Origin: JAVBLU01 sp031553225
Lineage (GTDB): Bacteria > Bacillota > Clostridia > Christensenellales > UBA1750
Assembly: GCA_031553225.1 (NCBI GenBank)
Contig: JAVBLU010000040.1
Coordinates: 1 to 37,918 of the forward strand
Length of the DNA stretch: 37,918 bases
Reading direction: 5' to 3'
Shown here: positions 30,637 to 37,918 of the stretch, one piece after another
Layout: each line of letters starts with the position of its first letter
Numbering within the stretch: position 1 is the stretch's first letter
The notes under the pieces: generated by a model
Database searches by the model: none
What the model was told of the DNA's origin: nothing
What the model saw: only the letters and a program-made list of their open reading frames with translations
Translations under genes and position numbers: made by a program

Positions 30637-33165
30637 ATGGCAAGCGTGTCAAATGAACTACAACTACGCGACGCGATAGCGGCAGCAGATCCGTCCATCT
30701 ACGTAATCGGCAGCTTCGGCGTTGTGAACACGGTCACGATCAACTACCCGCTGACGATCAATGCCGGCGGCAGGATCATCACCTGGGTCGGCGCGGCGAA
30801 CGGCGTGCTGTTTTCCGTCACCGCCGCAGGAAACCTGAACATTACGGAAACGATACTGGACGGCGGCGGGATCGTCGTCGTTCTCATCCAATCGGACCGC
30901 TGTTCCTGCACGCTTGGGCAGGGCGCCGTTCTGCGCAACGTGGCAACCGCAAGCAACTCCCACGCGCTGGAGGTTCGCGGCACCCCCGGCACGCCGAGCT
31001 TAACCTCCTGCTCCATGGACGGCGCATTGGTGACTGGCATATCGGGAAGCGCGCCCGCCGTCCTTATATCAGACGCGACACTGGTGATGCAGGGAGATGC
31101 CGGCATCCTCGACAACATGGCGGCGGCGGTGGAAGCCAATACCGCCAGCGTGGTCATGCGGGGCGAAACGGCCATCAGCGGCAACCAGGCACCTGCAGGG
31201 CCCGCCGGAATCGACTTGGCCGGCAGCAGCCTGCAGATGAGCGCACTTGCATCCATCCGGGGCAACACCGCGCTTCAGGGCCCGGGCGGCATTCGCATGA
31301 CCACCCTCGTGAGACCGCCTTCCATTGCGATGTCGGGCAGCGCCAGCATCGCGCGGAACGAGGCGAGAGGCATCAATGCGGCGGGCGGCGTATGGATGGC
31401 CGCGGGAGGTATCGGGCTGGCGGACACGGCCGCCATCACGGACAACACCGCGCTCGGCAGCGGCGGCGGCGTGTATATGAACGGGGGCAGTATGACGCTT
31501 TCCGGGTCCTCTCTCGTCACGGGCAACGGATCGGGCGAGGAAGGCGGCGGCGTGTATGTGGGCCCGGATGCCACGCTCCTGCTCACACAAAGCGCGCGCA
31601 TCTCCGGCAACAACGCCCGCACCTTTGGCGCCGGCGTACGCAACTTGGGCGCGGTACATGTCCGCGATTCCGTGCGCGTGGAGGACGGTCTTCACTTCAA
31701 CAGCTGGGAGCAGGCGCCCATTTTGGACGGCCCGCTGACCGCCGCGGCGGAGCTGACGCTGGAGAGTTCCCACCATGTGCGTCCGGCCAACGTGCCGGTG
31801 ACCGTGCTTATGGGCAGCCCCGTCTACCGCTATCCTGCGGTGAGCGACGGCGCCGCCATCACGCTGCCCGATACCTTCGGGAGGCAGTACGCGCTGATCC
31901 TCGACCCGCCCACGCGTACCAGCATCGAGGTCGTCAGGCTGCCTTGCTACGACATCCGCTACACGCAGCTGTACGGCAGCGACAACCCCAATCCGACGCG
32001 TTATCACGCCAACGACCTGCCCATTCACCTGTTGCCGCCCGAGCCGAGGGCGGGCTATCAGTTTGCCCGCTGGAAGGACAGCCAGGGCAACACGGTTACG
32101 GACATCCCCGCGGGCACGAGCGGCGATCAGCTGCTGGTCGCCGAGTGGACCGCCGGGCCCGATACCAAGGGCGTACTGGTCTTCCGCGCAAACGGGCCCG
32201 ATGTCAGCGGCTTGCCCGATCCGCAGATCGTGGATCTTTATCAGCCCACGCCCCTGCCGCTGGGCGTTCCCGTGCGGCCGGGCTTTACCTTCCAGAGCTG
32301 GAACACCAGGGCGGACGGCACGGGTGACAGCCATCTGCCAGGCGGCATGGTCGTGCTGCTCGACACGTACCAAAGCTTTTACGCCCGCTGGAGCGCGACA
32401 TCCGCTTACGCGATCAACTACGCGCTGGTGCAGGGCGCTTACAACCCCAACCCCATGCACTACACCGCCGACATGCTGCCTGTCCTCCTGCAGCCGCTCG
32501 GGCCCAGGGAGGGCTATCAGTTCGCCGGATGGAAGGATCTGGCCGGAAACACCGTTATGCAGATTCCCGTGGGTTCCACCGGAGATAAGACGCTGGTGGC
32601 CGACTGGGTGGCCGCGCCCCCCGTATGGGGTACGGTGGTGTTCCGCGCGAACGGCGCCAACGTCAGCGGGCTGCCCGGCCCGATGAGCGTTGAACTGCAC
32701 CGGCCGTTCGCGGTTCCCGGCGGCGCCCCCACGCGCCCGGGTTATGTGTTCCGCTGCTGGAATACCATGGCGGACGGCAGCGGCGCGGACTGCCTGCCCG
32801 GGGGGATGATCGTGCTGCATTCACCCTATCAGGAGTACCACGCGCAGTGGATCGCCCAGCCGCCTCCTCCGCCTCCTCCGCCTCCTCCGTATCCGCCGTA
32901 TCCTCCGTATCCGCCTCCGCCATATCCGCCATATCCGCCATATCCGCCGTATCCTCCGTGCCCTCCTCCGTATCCTCCGTATCCTCCGTATCCGCCGTGT
33001 CCTCCTCCGCCTCCGCCTCCTCCCCCGTATCCTCCGTATCCCCCGTGCCCGCCGTATCCGTGCCCGCGTCCGTATCCCTGCCGCGCCGCGTACGACGTCT
33101 GCACCAGGCCGGTCGCCTGTTGTGTGTGCGTGCCGTCGTGCCCGCCGCCCTGCTGTCCGTTCTAG
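30637..33165 (+). CDS. Parallel beta-helix protein with ABAB InlB-like repeats, Pro-Tyr tail and Cys-rich end; no signal peptide
   Basis: The 842-residue protein has four parts. Residues ~1-350 are parallel-beta-helix repeats with recurring GGGVYM/ISGN/ITDN rungs (SASIARNEARG, TAAITDNTALGSGGGVYMNGG, SARISGNNARTFGAG). A beta spacer follows. Then come four InlB/Flg_new-like repeats in ABAB order: A at ~438-507 and ~591-660 (YNPNPMHY..., GYQFAGWKD), B at ~512-586 and ~665-738 (VVFRANG..VSGLP, FRCWNTMADGSG). From 742 the tail is almost only Pro and Tyr (PPYPPYPP blocks), ending in a ~40-residue segment with ten of the tail's twelve Cys. There is no signal peptide, transmembrane span or LPxTG motif. 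GAGGGAT seven bases before ATG 30637 sets the start. The features suggest a cross-linked surface or spore-layer protein; that is inference. Confidence 0.85.
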   Translation: MASVSNELQLRDAIAAADPSIYVIGSFGVVNTVTINYPLTINAGGRIITWVGAANGVLFSVTAAGNLNITETILDGGGIVVVLIQSDRCSCTLGQGAVLRNVATASNSHALEVRGTPGTPSLTSCSMDGALVTGISGSAPAVLISDATLVMQGDAGILDNMAAAVEANTASVVMRGETAISGNQAPAGPAGIDLAGSSLQMSALASIRGNTALQGPGGIRMTTLVRPPSIAMSGSASIARNEARGINAAGGVWMAAGGIGLADTAAITDNTALGSGGGVYMNGGSMTLSGSSLVTGNGSGEEGGGVYVGPDATLLLTQSARISGNNARTFGAGVRNLGAVHVRDSVRVEDGLHFNSWEQAPILDGPLTAAAELTLESSHHVRPANVPVTVLMGSPVYRYPAVSDGAAITLPDTFGRQYALILDPPTRTSIEVVRLPCYDIRYTQLYGSDNPNPTRYHANDLPIHLLPPEPRAGYQFARWKDSQGNTVTDIPAGTSGDQLLVAEWTAGPDTKGVLVFRANGPDVSGLPDPQIVDLYQPTPLPLGVPVRPGFTFQSWNTRADGTGDSHLPGGMVVLLDTYQSFYARWSATSAYAINYALVQGAYNPNPMHYTADMLPVLLQPLGPREGYQFAGWKDLAGNTVMQIPVGSTGDKTLVADWVAAPPVWGTVVFRANGANVSGLPGPMSVELHRPFAVPGGAPTRPGYVFRCWNTMADGSGADCLPGGMIVLHSPYQEYHAQWIAQPPPPPPPPPPYPPYPPYPPPPYPPYPPYPPYPPCPPPYPPYPPYPPCPPPPPPPPPYPPYPPCPPYPCPRPYPCRAAYDVCTRPVACCVCVPSCPPPCCPF
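32860..33085 (+). repeat. Short-period coding repeat (Pro-Tyr tail)
   Basis: Tandem CCTCCG, TATCCGCCA and TATCCTCCG units, in a 9-base PPY register with interspersed PPC, fill the 3' part of the 30637 gene. Synonymous codons vary between units, so the repeat has been kept at protein level for some time. It is prone to length change and to assembly collapse. Confidence 0.85.
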
Positions 33166-33225
33166 CGGCTGCCTGGCCGGTGCGGGCATTGAGGCGCCGA
33201 GCGATTCGCTGGCTAACAGTATAAA

Positions 33226-33252
33226 CGGGGAGGCGGCGATGCCGTCTCCCCG
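33226..33252 (+). other. Hairpin directly upstream of the second beta-helix gene
   Basis: A 12-bp stem with one G-U pair (33226-33237 with 33241-33252) and a GAT loop lies nine bases before the AAGGAGGA ribosome site. No T-run follows, so it is not a standard terminator; mRNA processing or protection is more likely. A TATAAA at 33220-33225 has no good -35 partner. Confidence 0.45.
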
Positions 33253-33275
33253 GCGATGGGCAAGGAGGACGCGGG

Positions 33276-34346
33276 ATGAACGTGACCACCGAACAGGAGC
33301 TGCGCGCCGCAATTGCCGCGGCGGAACCGCTGATCTTTATCGAGAACGACATCGACGTGCGCGCCGGTTTCGTCGTCAATTACGCGCTCGGCATCCAATC
33401 GGACGGCAAGGCTCTGCGCTGGACGGGCACAAACTACCAGGCGATGCTGCGCGTGAGCGCGAACGGCAGCCTGACGCTGACCGGCGTGGTTCTGGACGGC
33501 CGGGGTATGAGCATGATACTCGTCCAGATATGGGGCGGCAGCTGTACGCTTGCCGAAGGCACGGTGCTACGCAACGTGCTTTGCAGCGGCAGCGGGGGCG
33601 CGGTGTTTGTGGGCAGCCTTTCCGACCGCGCCTTGGGCGGCAGCTGCGTTATGAAGGGAGCGTTGATTACCGCCACGGACAAGGCCGACGCCGTGTTGGT
33701 GTGCGACGGCGAGATGAGCATGTACGCCGGCGCGCGCATCGCCCATACAACATCACGCGGGATGGGGCTGATCAACGCAACGCTCAATATGCGCGGCGAC
33801 GCAGCCATCGAACACAACTCGTACACGCACGACGCGGTCGCCGGCGTGATCGCAACCGAGGGCTCGGTCGTCAACATGGGCCTGGACGAAGGCGACGCGC
33901 CCGTCATCGCTTACAATGAAGCGCTGGCTGCCTATGTTGGCGGCGCGTACCTGCTGAACGACAGCGTACTGAACATGCGCTATGCAGCGGCGATACGCGA
34001 CAACCGCACCACTGCCTATGTGGGCGGGGTCGCGCTGAGCAATGCCGCGCTGAACATGGAGGACGACGCGGCCATCACCGGCAACGTAGCGCAGGTAGCG
34101 GCCGGCGGCGTATACGCGTTGAGCGGCTCCCGAATACGGCTTGCCGGTCGGGCGCGCATTGCCGCCAACCGCGCGGACGGTGCGCCGGGCCACGGCGGCG
34201 GCGCATATCTGAGCGGCGAGGGCACGCGGATGATGCTCGCCGGATCGGCCAGCATCACGGCCAACGCGGCAGTGGGCCGCGGCGGCGGCGTATACGTCAC
34301 AGAGGGCGCCGCGCTTGAGCTCGCGGACAGCGCGCGCATCGGCTAG
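33276..34346 (+). CDS. Parallel beta-helix protein, paralogue of the upstream gene, apparently C-terminally truncated
   Basis: The 356-residue protein aligns over its length with the first ~330 residues of the gene at 30637: ELRAAIAAAEPLIFI against QLRDAIAAADPSIYV, TEGTVLRNV-like against QGAVLRNV, and the same GGGVYV/ARI rungs. It has many beta-helix turns (AAIRDNRTTAYVGGVALSN, ARIAANRADGAPGHGGGAYLSG). It stops at ELADSARIG, in the middle of a rung where the paralogue reads SARISGNNARTFG. The InlB-like repeats, Pro-Tyr tail and Cys-rich end are all missing, and no frameshifted continuation is seen after the stop. There is no signal peptide. AAGGAGGA six bases before ATG 33276 is an excellent ribosome site. 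Either a natural short form or a broken copy; the mid-rung stop favours breakage. Confidence 0.78.
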   Translation: MNVTTEQELRAAIAAAEPLIFIENDIDVRAGFVVNYALGIQSDGKALRWTGTNYQAMLRVSANGSLTLTGVVLDGRGMSMILVQIWGGSCTLAEGTVLRNVLCSGSGGAVFVGSLSDRALGGSCVMKGALITATDKADAVLVCDGEMSMYAGARIAHTTSRGMGLINATLNMRGDAAIEHNSYTHDAVAGVIATEGSVVNMGLDEGDAPVIAYNEALAAYVGGAYLLNDSVLNMRYAAAIRDNRTTAYVGGVALSNAALNMEDDAAITGNVAQVAAGGVYALSGSRIRLAGRARIAANRADGAPGHGGGAYLSGEGTRMMLAGSASITANAAVGRGGGVYVTEGAALELADSARIG

Positions 34347-34999
34347 CGGCGGCAGCCTATCCCCATGCGGCGGGGTTGAGGGGCTGGCCCCTCTTGGCGG
34401 ATCGTCCTCCGGTTATATGACGCCCATCGCCTGGACAAACATCCGCTCAAAGCTCGTAGAAGTTGCTCGCAAAAACCGCCGCTTCCATTGGTACACAAAA
34501 CCACGGTGGACGGGCGGTGCGCACACGCCGTTGATCCTGCGCTACATGCCGCAGAACGTGCTGAACGCGCACGATCATAGCGATGAAACGCATATCGCCG
34601 AACTGATCGAAGCCTCCGCATACGGATTACGTGCTCCGCCGGTGGCGCGGCGGCGCTGGTGCGGGCGCTGACCCTCACCCTGATGCATCAGGCGCAGATC
34701 GGCCCCGTATCCGCAGGTTATGGAGCCGATGATCCGGGCGTGTGCGGCCAGGCCAAGCGAGGTCAGCGGGCATCGCCTGGAGCCGAGCACCGCCCGCGCG
34801 ATCCGCTCTGCCGATGAGATGCAGATCGGCGCAGGATGGCCGACCGGCCCCGTCGTTGTATGGGGCAAGGCGTTCTGCCGGCTACGCGCCTCGCGACCCC
34901 TGCCTCAAACCAAGAACAGGTTAAGGCGGCATTATGCGTCTAAGACCGACAAAGCTACAACCTAAATATCGTTTTGCATTCGCTGATGGTGGAACGAAC
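34347..34999. other. 653-base stretch without a recognisable gene; possible decayed DNA at a composition boundary
   Basis: Only short frames lacking ribosome sites are present on both strands. Plus 34417-34671 would read MTPIAWTNIRSKLVEVARK..., and minus 34575-34868 would read through TTTGPVGHPAPICISSAERI...; neither is recognised. A GAGGGG/CCCCTC hairpin lies at 34376-34392. G+C content falls sharply from about 34930. It could be remnants of genes lost when the downstream block was acquired, or an assembly junction. No inverted repeats of an insertion sequence were found. Confidence 0.45.
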
Positions 35000-36025
35000 T
35001 TACGAATTCAATATTTTCTTAAGCTCCGCAAGATTACTCCGGATGCCTCTTGCGCTCGTATCCAGCATGTGCGCAGTGTCCTCATCGTCATAGCGGTACA
35101 CTTCCACACCCACCAACAGGAAAAGATAGCTTTGATACATGCACCGGCGCAGCCTGTCGTTGCGCGTATAGGTGAAGGGCTTTCCGGAAATCAAGCTGTA
35201 ATTCTTCTTAAAAATATCGCTTTTCTCCACATCGCCGCATATGGTATTGCTCGCGATAAAATCGGCGTATGGATCGCCGTAGAACGCACGCTCGTGATCG
35301 ATAATGCCATCAATATAGTATGCGCCGTTTCGCTCCGCGAGCATGATGTTCTTCTTCCACATGTCGAAGTTGACGAGACAAGGCTCCTCTATCTCGCTGA
35401 GAAGATCCCACACCGGCTCGAACGCCTCCATGAGTTCGTCGTAGGGTAGCTTAACGCCATCCCTGCGCCCGTCATTCACTTGGAGATGTACCATGCCCTG
35501 AAATGCCGAGCGCCATGTCGGATAGTGGAAAGATTCATTCTCACGGACATATCCGAAATAGCCGCCTTTTACCTTATGGAAAGCGGCGGTGTATTGGGCC
35601 ACTTCGGCAAGTAGCTTATCGTGGTTTTCCGGCGTAATCTTTTCGTTCAGGTACCCCCAGTTGTCTCCCGAAAGCTTTTCCATGAAGAAATAATCGAAAT
35701 CTACCAGCGCCCTGGATAAATCCCTAGCTACGATCTTGGGTGTCGGCACGATGGTATCCGCCAAAAGGTCATAGACGCGGAGCTCCGTGTGCATGATGTT
35801 TTGTTCATAGGTAAGTACATATTTTGACCCCTGTACGCCCGTCTTGAGCACGAGCTCCTTATATCCGCCCGCACCGTTTCCCGCAAAGGACAGAATATAG
35901 CTGGCATTGAACCATCCCTCCGTAAGCTCCGTAATGGATTCCACTACGGCGGCGGCGCCAAAGTTTTCGCGCACGATTCCTTCGATGGTTTCTCGGGAAA
36001 GAACGCTCTTTGTGTTGCTTTTCAC
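35000..36025 (-). CDS. Aminoglycoside phosphotransferase-fold (APH/choline-kinase-like) protein
   Basis: The 341-residue protein has the kinase-like fold: the ATP-binding lysine region KELVLKTG (K61), the catalytic loop CLVNFDMWKKNIML with D221 and N226, and the metal-binding IIDHERAFYGDP (D243). In typical APH enzymes the loop starts with His (HxDxxxxN); here that position is Asn219, so activity or substrate may differ. Relatives phosphorylate aminoglycosides, macrolides, choline, homoserine or sugars. The start is GTG 36025, overlapping the stop of the MATE gene as GTGA, so translation should be coupled. The AAAGGAG site is further away than usual (about 10 bases). G+C content is visibly lower than upstream, suggesting transfer together with the MATE gene. 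No terminator was seen after 35000. Confidence 0.83.
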   Translation of the reverse strand: MKSNTKSVLSRETIEGIVRENFGAAAVVESITELTEGWFNASYILSFAGNGAGGYKELVLKTGVQGSKYVLTYEQNIMHTELRVYDLLADTIVPTPKIVARDLSRALVDFDYFFMEKLSGDNWGYLNEKITPENHDKLLAEVAQYTAAFHKVKGGYFGYVRENESFHYPTWRSAFQGMVHLQVNDGRRDGVKLPYDELMEAFEPVWDLLSEIEEPCLVNFDMWKKNIMLAERNGAYYIDGIIDHERAFYGDPYADFIASNTICGDVEKSDIFKKNYSLISGKPFTYTRNDRLRRCMYQSYLFLLVGVEVYRYDDEDTAHMLDTSARGIRSNLAELKKILNS

Positions 36026-37380
36026 GATGCGGACACTCCTTTTTTTTCTATATCAAGCTTTTTCAGAGACAGTACCAATACGGCGAGCGATACCGTGAAC
36101 ATCACCGCATCGGAAGCCAGATGCGTGTACCAAATGCCCGTTAAGGAGAACAGACTAGACAGAATATACAACGAGGGCAACGAGACGAGCAGTACGCCAA
36201 CCGTGGGCAGTATGAACGCCGCCCCCACCTTACCCGTGGACTGGAAATACGACGCGGCAATCGTGATCGCTCCCGTAAAGGGCAGCGACAGCGCGACGGC
36301 CCGCAGTGCGGGGATGCCAATTGTGATGATTTCCTGCTCGGTGATAAAGAAGCGCAGCATCTGCGCCGGGATCAGCCGGCATACCGCCAATGCTGCGATG
36401 CCATAGATCACTGAGGCGGAAACTGTTACCCGCATCGCTTCCTGAACACGCGAATAGGCCTTGGCGGCGTAATTGTATCCGACAACCGGCTGTAGCCCCT
36501 GCACGATGCCCACAATCGGCATGGATAGGAAAGACCTCAGCCTGCCGATGATGCCGAACGCGCTGATGGCATCCGCCCCGCCGAAAGAGCCGATTCTGTT
36601 GTTGATGGCGACCAGGAAGCCGCTCGCGAATAGTTGGGAAAGCAAGCTCGGGGAACCGAGGAGGACAATCTGTCGCATAAGCCGTGGCTTAATTTTAAAG
36701 TGCCGGCGGCGAATGGGATAGGCATGCCACTTTGAAAACAAAAAGTAGTACATGCTCAAGGCCGTAGAAGAGATTTGGGAAATGACCGTCGCCAGCGCGG
36801 CTCCCTCCACCCCCATGTGGCATACGAAAATGAACAGCGGATCAAGCGCCAGATTGACCAACGTCGGTATGATCCACTGAGCGATCGAAAATTTGATATT
36901 CCCCTCCGCCCGGATCAACGAGGAGAAGCCCGTCGCTGTCACGGCGCCGAGCAATATGATGCGTGTATAGCCCTTGGCATAGGGCATGAGCGTTGCGCGT
37001 GCCGCCATCGCCGTGAGCATTGGATCAAGGAAGATCAACCCCACAATCGAAAACAAAAGCGAGCAGGTCCAAAAGAGAAGGAATGTATTGGCGGCGGTGA
37101 AGCCCGCCTCCTCCATGTCCCTTTTACCCAATGCCCGGGAGATGATGGATGCGCCGCCCGCCCCGACTGTGCTCGCGAATGCGCCGATAATCTGCACCAC
37201 CGGGGCTGAAAGCGCCACCGCGCCTGCGGCGTGAGCGCCTATGCCGCGCGCAACAAAGAACGTATCCGCCAGCGAATAGAGGCTGAAGAGCATAACGGAC
37301 ATCGTTGTCTGAGAGCACATTGAAAGCAGTAGCCTAGGAATCGGCATCGTCGACAACTTTTCGGTTCTGTCCTGGCTCAT
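36022..37380 (-). CDS. MATE-family multidrug efflux transporter
   Basis: The 452-residue protein has about twelve hydrophobic spans in two halves. The N-terminal LADTFFVARGIGAHAAGAVALSAPV and GAGGASIISRALGKRD motifs, then NLALDPLFIFVCHMGVEGAALATVISQ, and in the second half IVGIVQGLQPVVGYNYAAKAYSRVQEA, are standard for the DinF/NorM-like MATE family. It should expel cationic drugs or metabolites using Na+ or H+. ATG 37380 is preceded by AAAAGGG and a good promoter (37429-37457). Its stop overlaps the start of the kinase-like gene, so exporter and kinase are made together, an arrangement that could give two-layer resistance or self-protection (inference). The lower G+C than the first 34 kb points to a different origin. 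Confidence 0.92.
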   Translation of the reverse strand: MSQDRTEKLSTMPIPRLLLSMCSQTTMSVMLFSLYSLADTFFVARGIGAHAAGAVALSAPVVQIIGAFASTVGAGGASIISRALGKRDMEEAGFTAANTFLLFWTCSLLFSIVGLIFLDPMLTAMAARATLMPYAKGYTRIILLGAVTATGFSSLIRAEGNIKFSIAQWIIPTLVNLALDPLFIFVCHMGVEGAALATVISQISSTALSMYYFLFSKWHAYPIRRRHFKIKPRLMRQIVLLGSPSLLSQLFASGFLVAINNRIGSFGGADAISAFGIIGRLRSFLSMPIVGIVQGLQPVVGYNYAAKAYSRVQEAMRVTVSASVIYGIAALAVCRLIPAQMLRFFITEQEIITIGIPALRAVALSLPFTGAITIAASYFQSTGKVGAAFILPTVGVLLVSLPSLYILSSLFSLTGIWYTHLASDAVMFTVSLAVLVLSLKKLDIEKKGVSAS

Positions 37381-37428
37381 GTCGTTTTGCCCTTTTCATT
37401 GTTATCGTATATCCCAAAACTTGATTAA

Positions 37429-37457
37429 ATTATATCATGGCCACCCGCCCAAAACAA
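37429..37457 (-). promoter_or_regulatory. Sigma-A-type promoter for the MATE-kinase operon
   Basis: Read on minus: TTGTTT (37457-37452), a 17-base spacer and perfect TATAAT (37434-37429). The start point would be near 37422, about 42 bases before ATG 37380. Confidence 0.65.
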
Positions 37458-37587
37458 CGAGAAAAGCATGAATATCAACCTTCTCAAAACACCATACAGC
37501 AGCTTACAGGCGTATTAAGCGCCCGTTAGCTGTGCTTTCCCTGTAAATTTGCGCCAGTAAACAAAATAATGCCTGACATAACGCTTC

Positions 37588-37869
37588 ATGCCGGGCTTAC
37601 GTCCGCCAAAACCTGTGACGAGGGCATTCTTAAGCGTGCAGGACGCTTTCCTGCAAGAAGGAGCAAACCAGCGCGGCGCCGTGTGTCTTCAGAACGTCCC
37701 ACCATCCCACGCGGACGCACGGATATCGATATGGCAGGGCGACGTCACGCAGCTCCAGGTGGATGCCATCGTCAATGCCGCCAACGCAACCATATTGGGT
37801 TGCTTTATTCCTGGCCATCATTGCATGTATAATGCGATTCACACATATGGGGTGCATGTTAAGCCCTAA
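37588..37869 (+). pseudogene. Decayed fragment of a zinc-type macro-domain (ADP-ribose hydrolase-like) gene
   Basis: The readable part is 93 residues. LRPPKPVTRAFLSVQDAFLQE then LQNVPPSHADARISIWQGDVTQLQVDAIVNAANATILGCF (key words QGDVT, DAIVNAAN, GCFIPGHHC) is the N-terminal half of the Firmicutes macro-domain family that removes ADP-ribose from proteins and carries a Zn-binding GCxxxxHxC site. The first ~45 residues of a normal member are missing, with no ribosome site at ATG 37588. The helix that usually reads like DNAIHxxAGVQLR is changed to YNAIHTYGVHVKP and then stops. The remaining half of the domain is not found in the 49 bases to the window edge. Loss at both ends plus a changed active-site helix makes a functional protein unlikely. 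Confidence 0.75.
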
Positions 37870-37918
37870 ACCCTATATAAACACGGACTGGCCTAATCTT
37901 TTCACGGACTACCTTAAT

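Noticed and set aside
31069..32820. Minus-strand open frame of ~580 codons opposite the beta-helix gene
   Set aside because: The plus strand has coherent beta-helix and InlB-like repeats; the minus translation has no repeats or motifs of its own.
32860..33085. Possible CRISPR array
   Set aside because: Units are 6-9 bases without unique spacers and are translated as a Pro-Tyr repeat.
32829..33104. Gly-Tyr-rich minus-strand frame (GGYGGYGG) opposite the Pro-Tyr tail
   Set aside because: It is simply the complement of the PPY codon repeat; there is no ribosome site, and the plus frame is continuous with the large gene.
34347..34999. Insertion-sequence remnant
   Set aside because: No transposase motif, terminal inverted repeats or target duplication could be seen; left as unassigned.

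Overview
The window reads as a stretch of a G+C-rich, Gram-positive, anaerobic Clostridia-type genome, probably a gut or rumen commensal. The evidence is a lipobox signal peptide on a sugar-binding lipoprotein, Lpl/Ytc-type sugar ABC permeases, strong AGGAGG ribosome sites, frequent GTG and TTG starts, and a dense set of carbohydrate-active enzymes. Base composition is clearly G+C-rich up to about 34.9 kb, then drops visibly over the last 3 kb. No rRNA, tRNA, CRISPR array, intact insertion sequence or transcription-regulator gene was seen.

Layout. (1) 1-5443, plus strand: the 3' part of a sugar-binding lipoprotein with a terminator, then CCA-adding enzyme, a NagA-type deacetylase, a VTT/DedA membrane protein and a class-I amidotransferase-like peptidase, packed as an operon. 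(2) 5440-9006: an amidohydrolase on minus, diverging from a DegT-type PLP enzyme and a GH29 fucosidase on plus. (3) 9139-13274: an FAD oxidoreductase on minus, diverging from a degenerate FAD-like protein and a larger FAD oxidoreductase with a HEAT-like tail. (4) 13390-16907, minus: a large unassigned toroid-type protein and a dGTPase-family HD protein. (5) 17028-24845, minus: a likely sugar-uptake operon read in the order UroD-like, UroD-like methyltransferase, GH63-like hydrolase, two permeases, binding lipoprotein. (6) 24998-30243, plus: a toroid glycosidase, a PL26/YetA-like exo-rhamnogalacturonan lyase and a five-bladed-propeller glycosidase, closed by a strong terminator. Regions 5 and 6 diverge from two good sigma-A-type promoters between 24846 and 24997. 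(7) 30637-34346: two tandem, paralogous parallel-beta-helix genes without signal peptides. The first carries an ABAB set of InlB-like repeats, a long Pro-Tyr tail and a Cys-rich end; the second stops inside the helix. (8) 34347-34999: an unrecognised, possibly decayed stretch. (9) 35000-37918: a lower-G+C block with a MATE exporter coupled to an aminoglycoside-phosphotransferase-fold kinase, then a decayed macro-domain fragment.

How it fits together. Regions 5 and 6 look like one locus for importing and dismantling pectic (rhamnogalacturonan-like) oligosaccharides. None of the hydrolases or the lyase has a signal peptide, so breakdown is probably cytoplasmic after ABC uptake. Fucosidase, NagA and the FAD enzymes suggest further glycan or sugar-derivative catabolism around it. 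The least explained objects are the beta-helix pair (7), the UroD-like pair inside a sugar operon, and the FAD-protein trio. All family calls come from reading the translated sequence; no database search was run.
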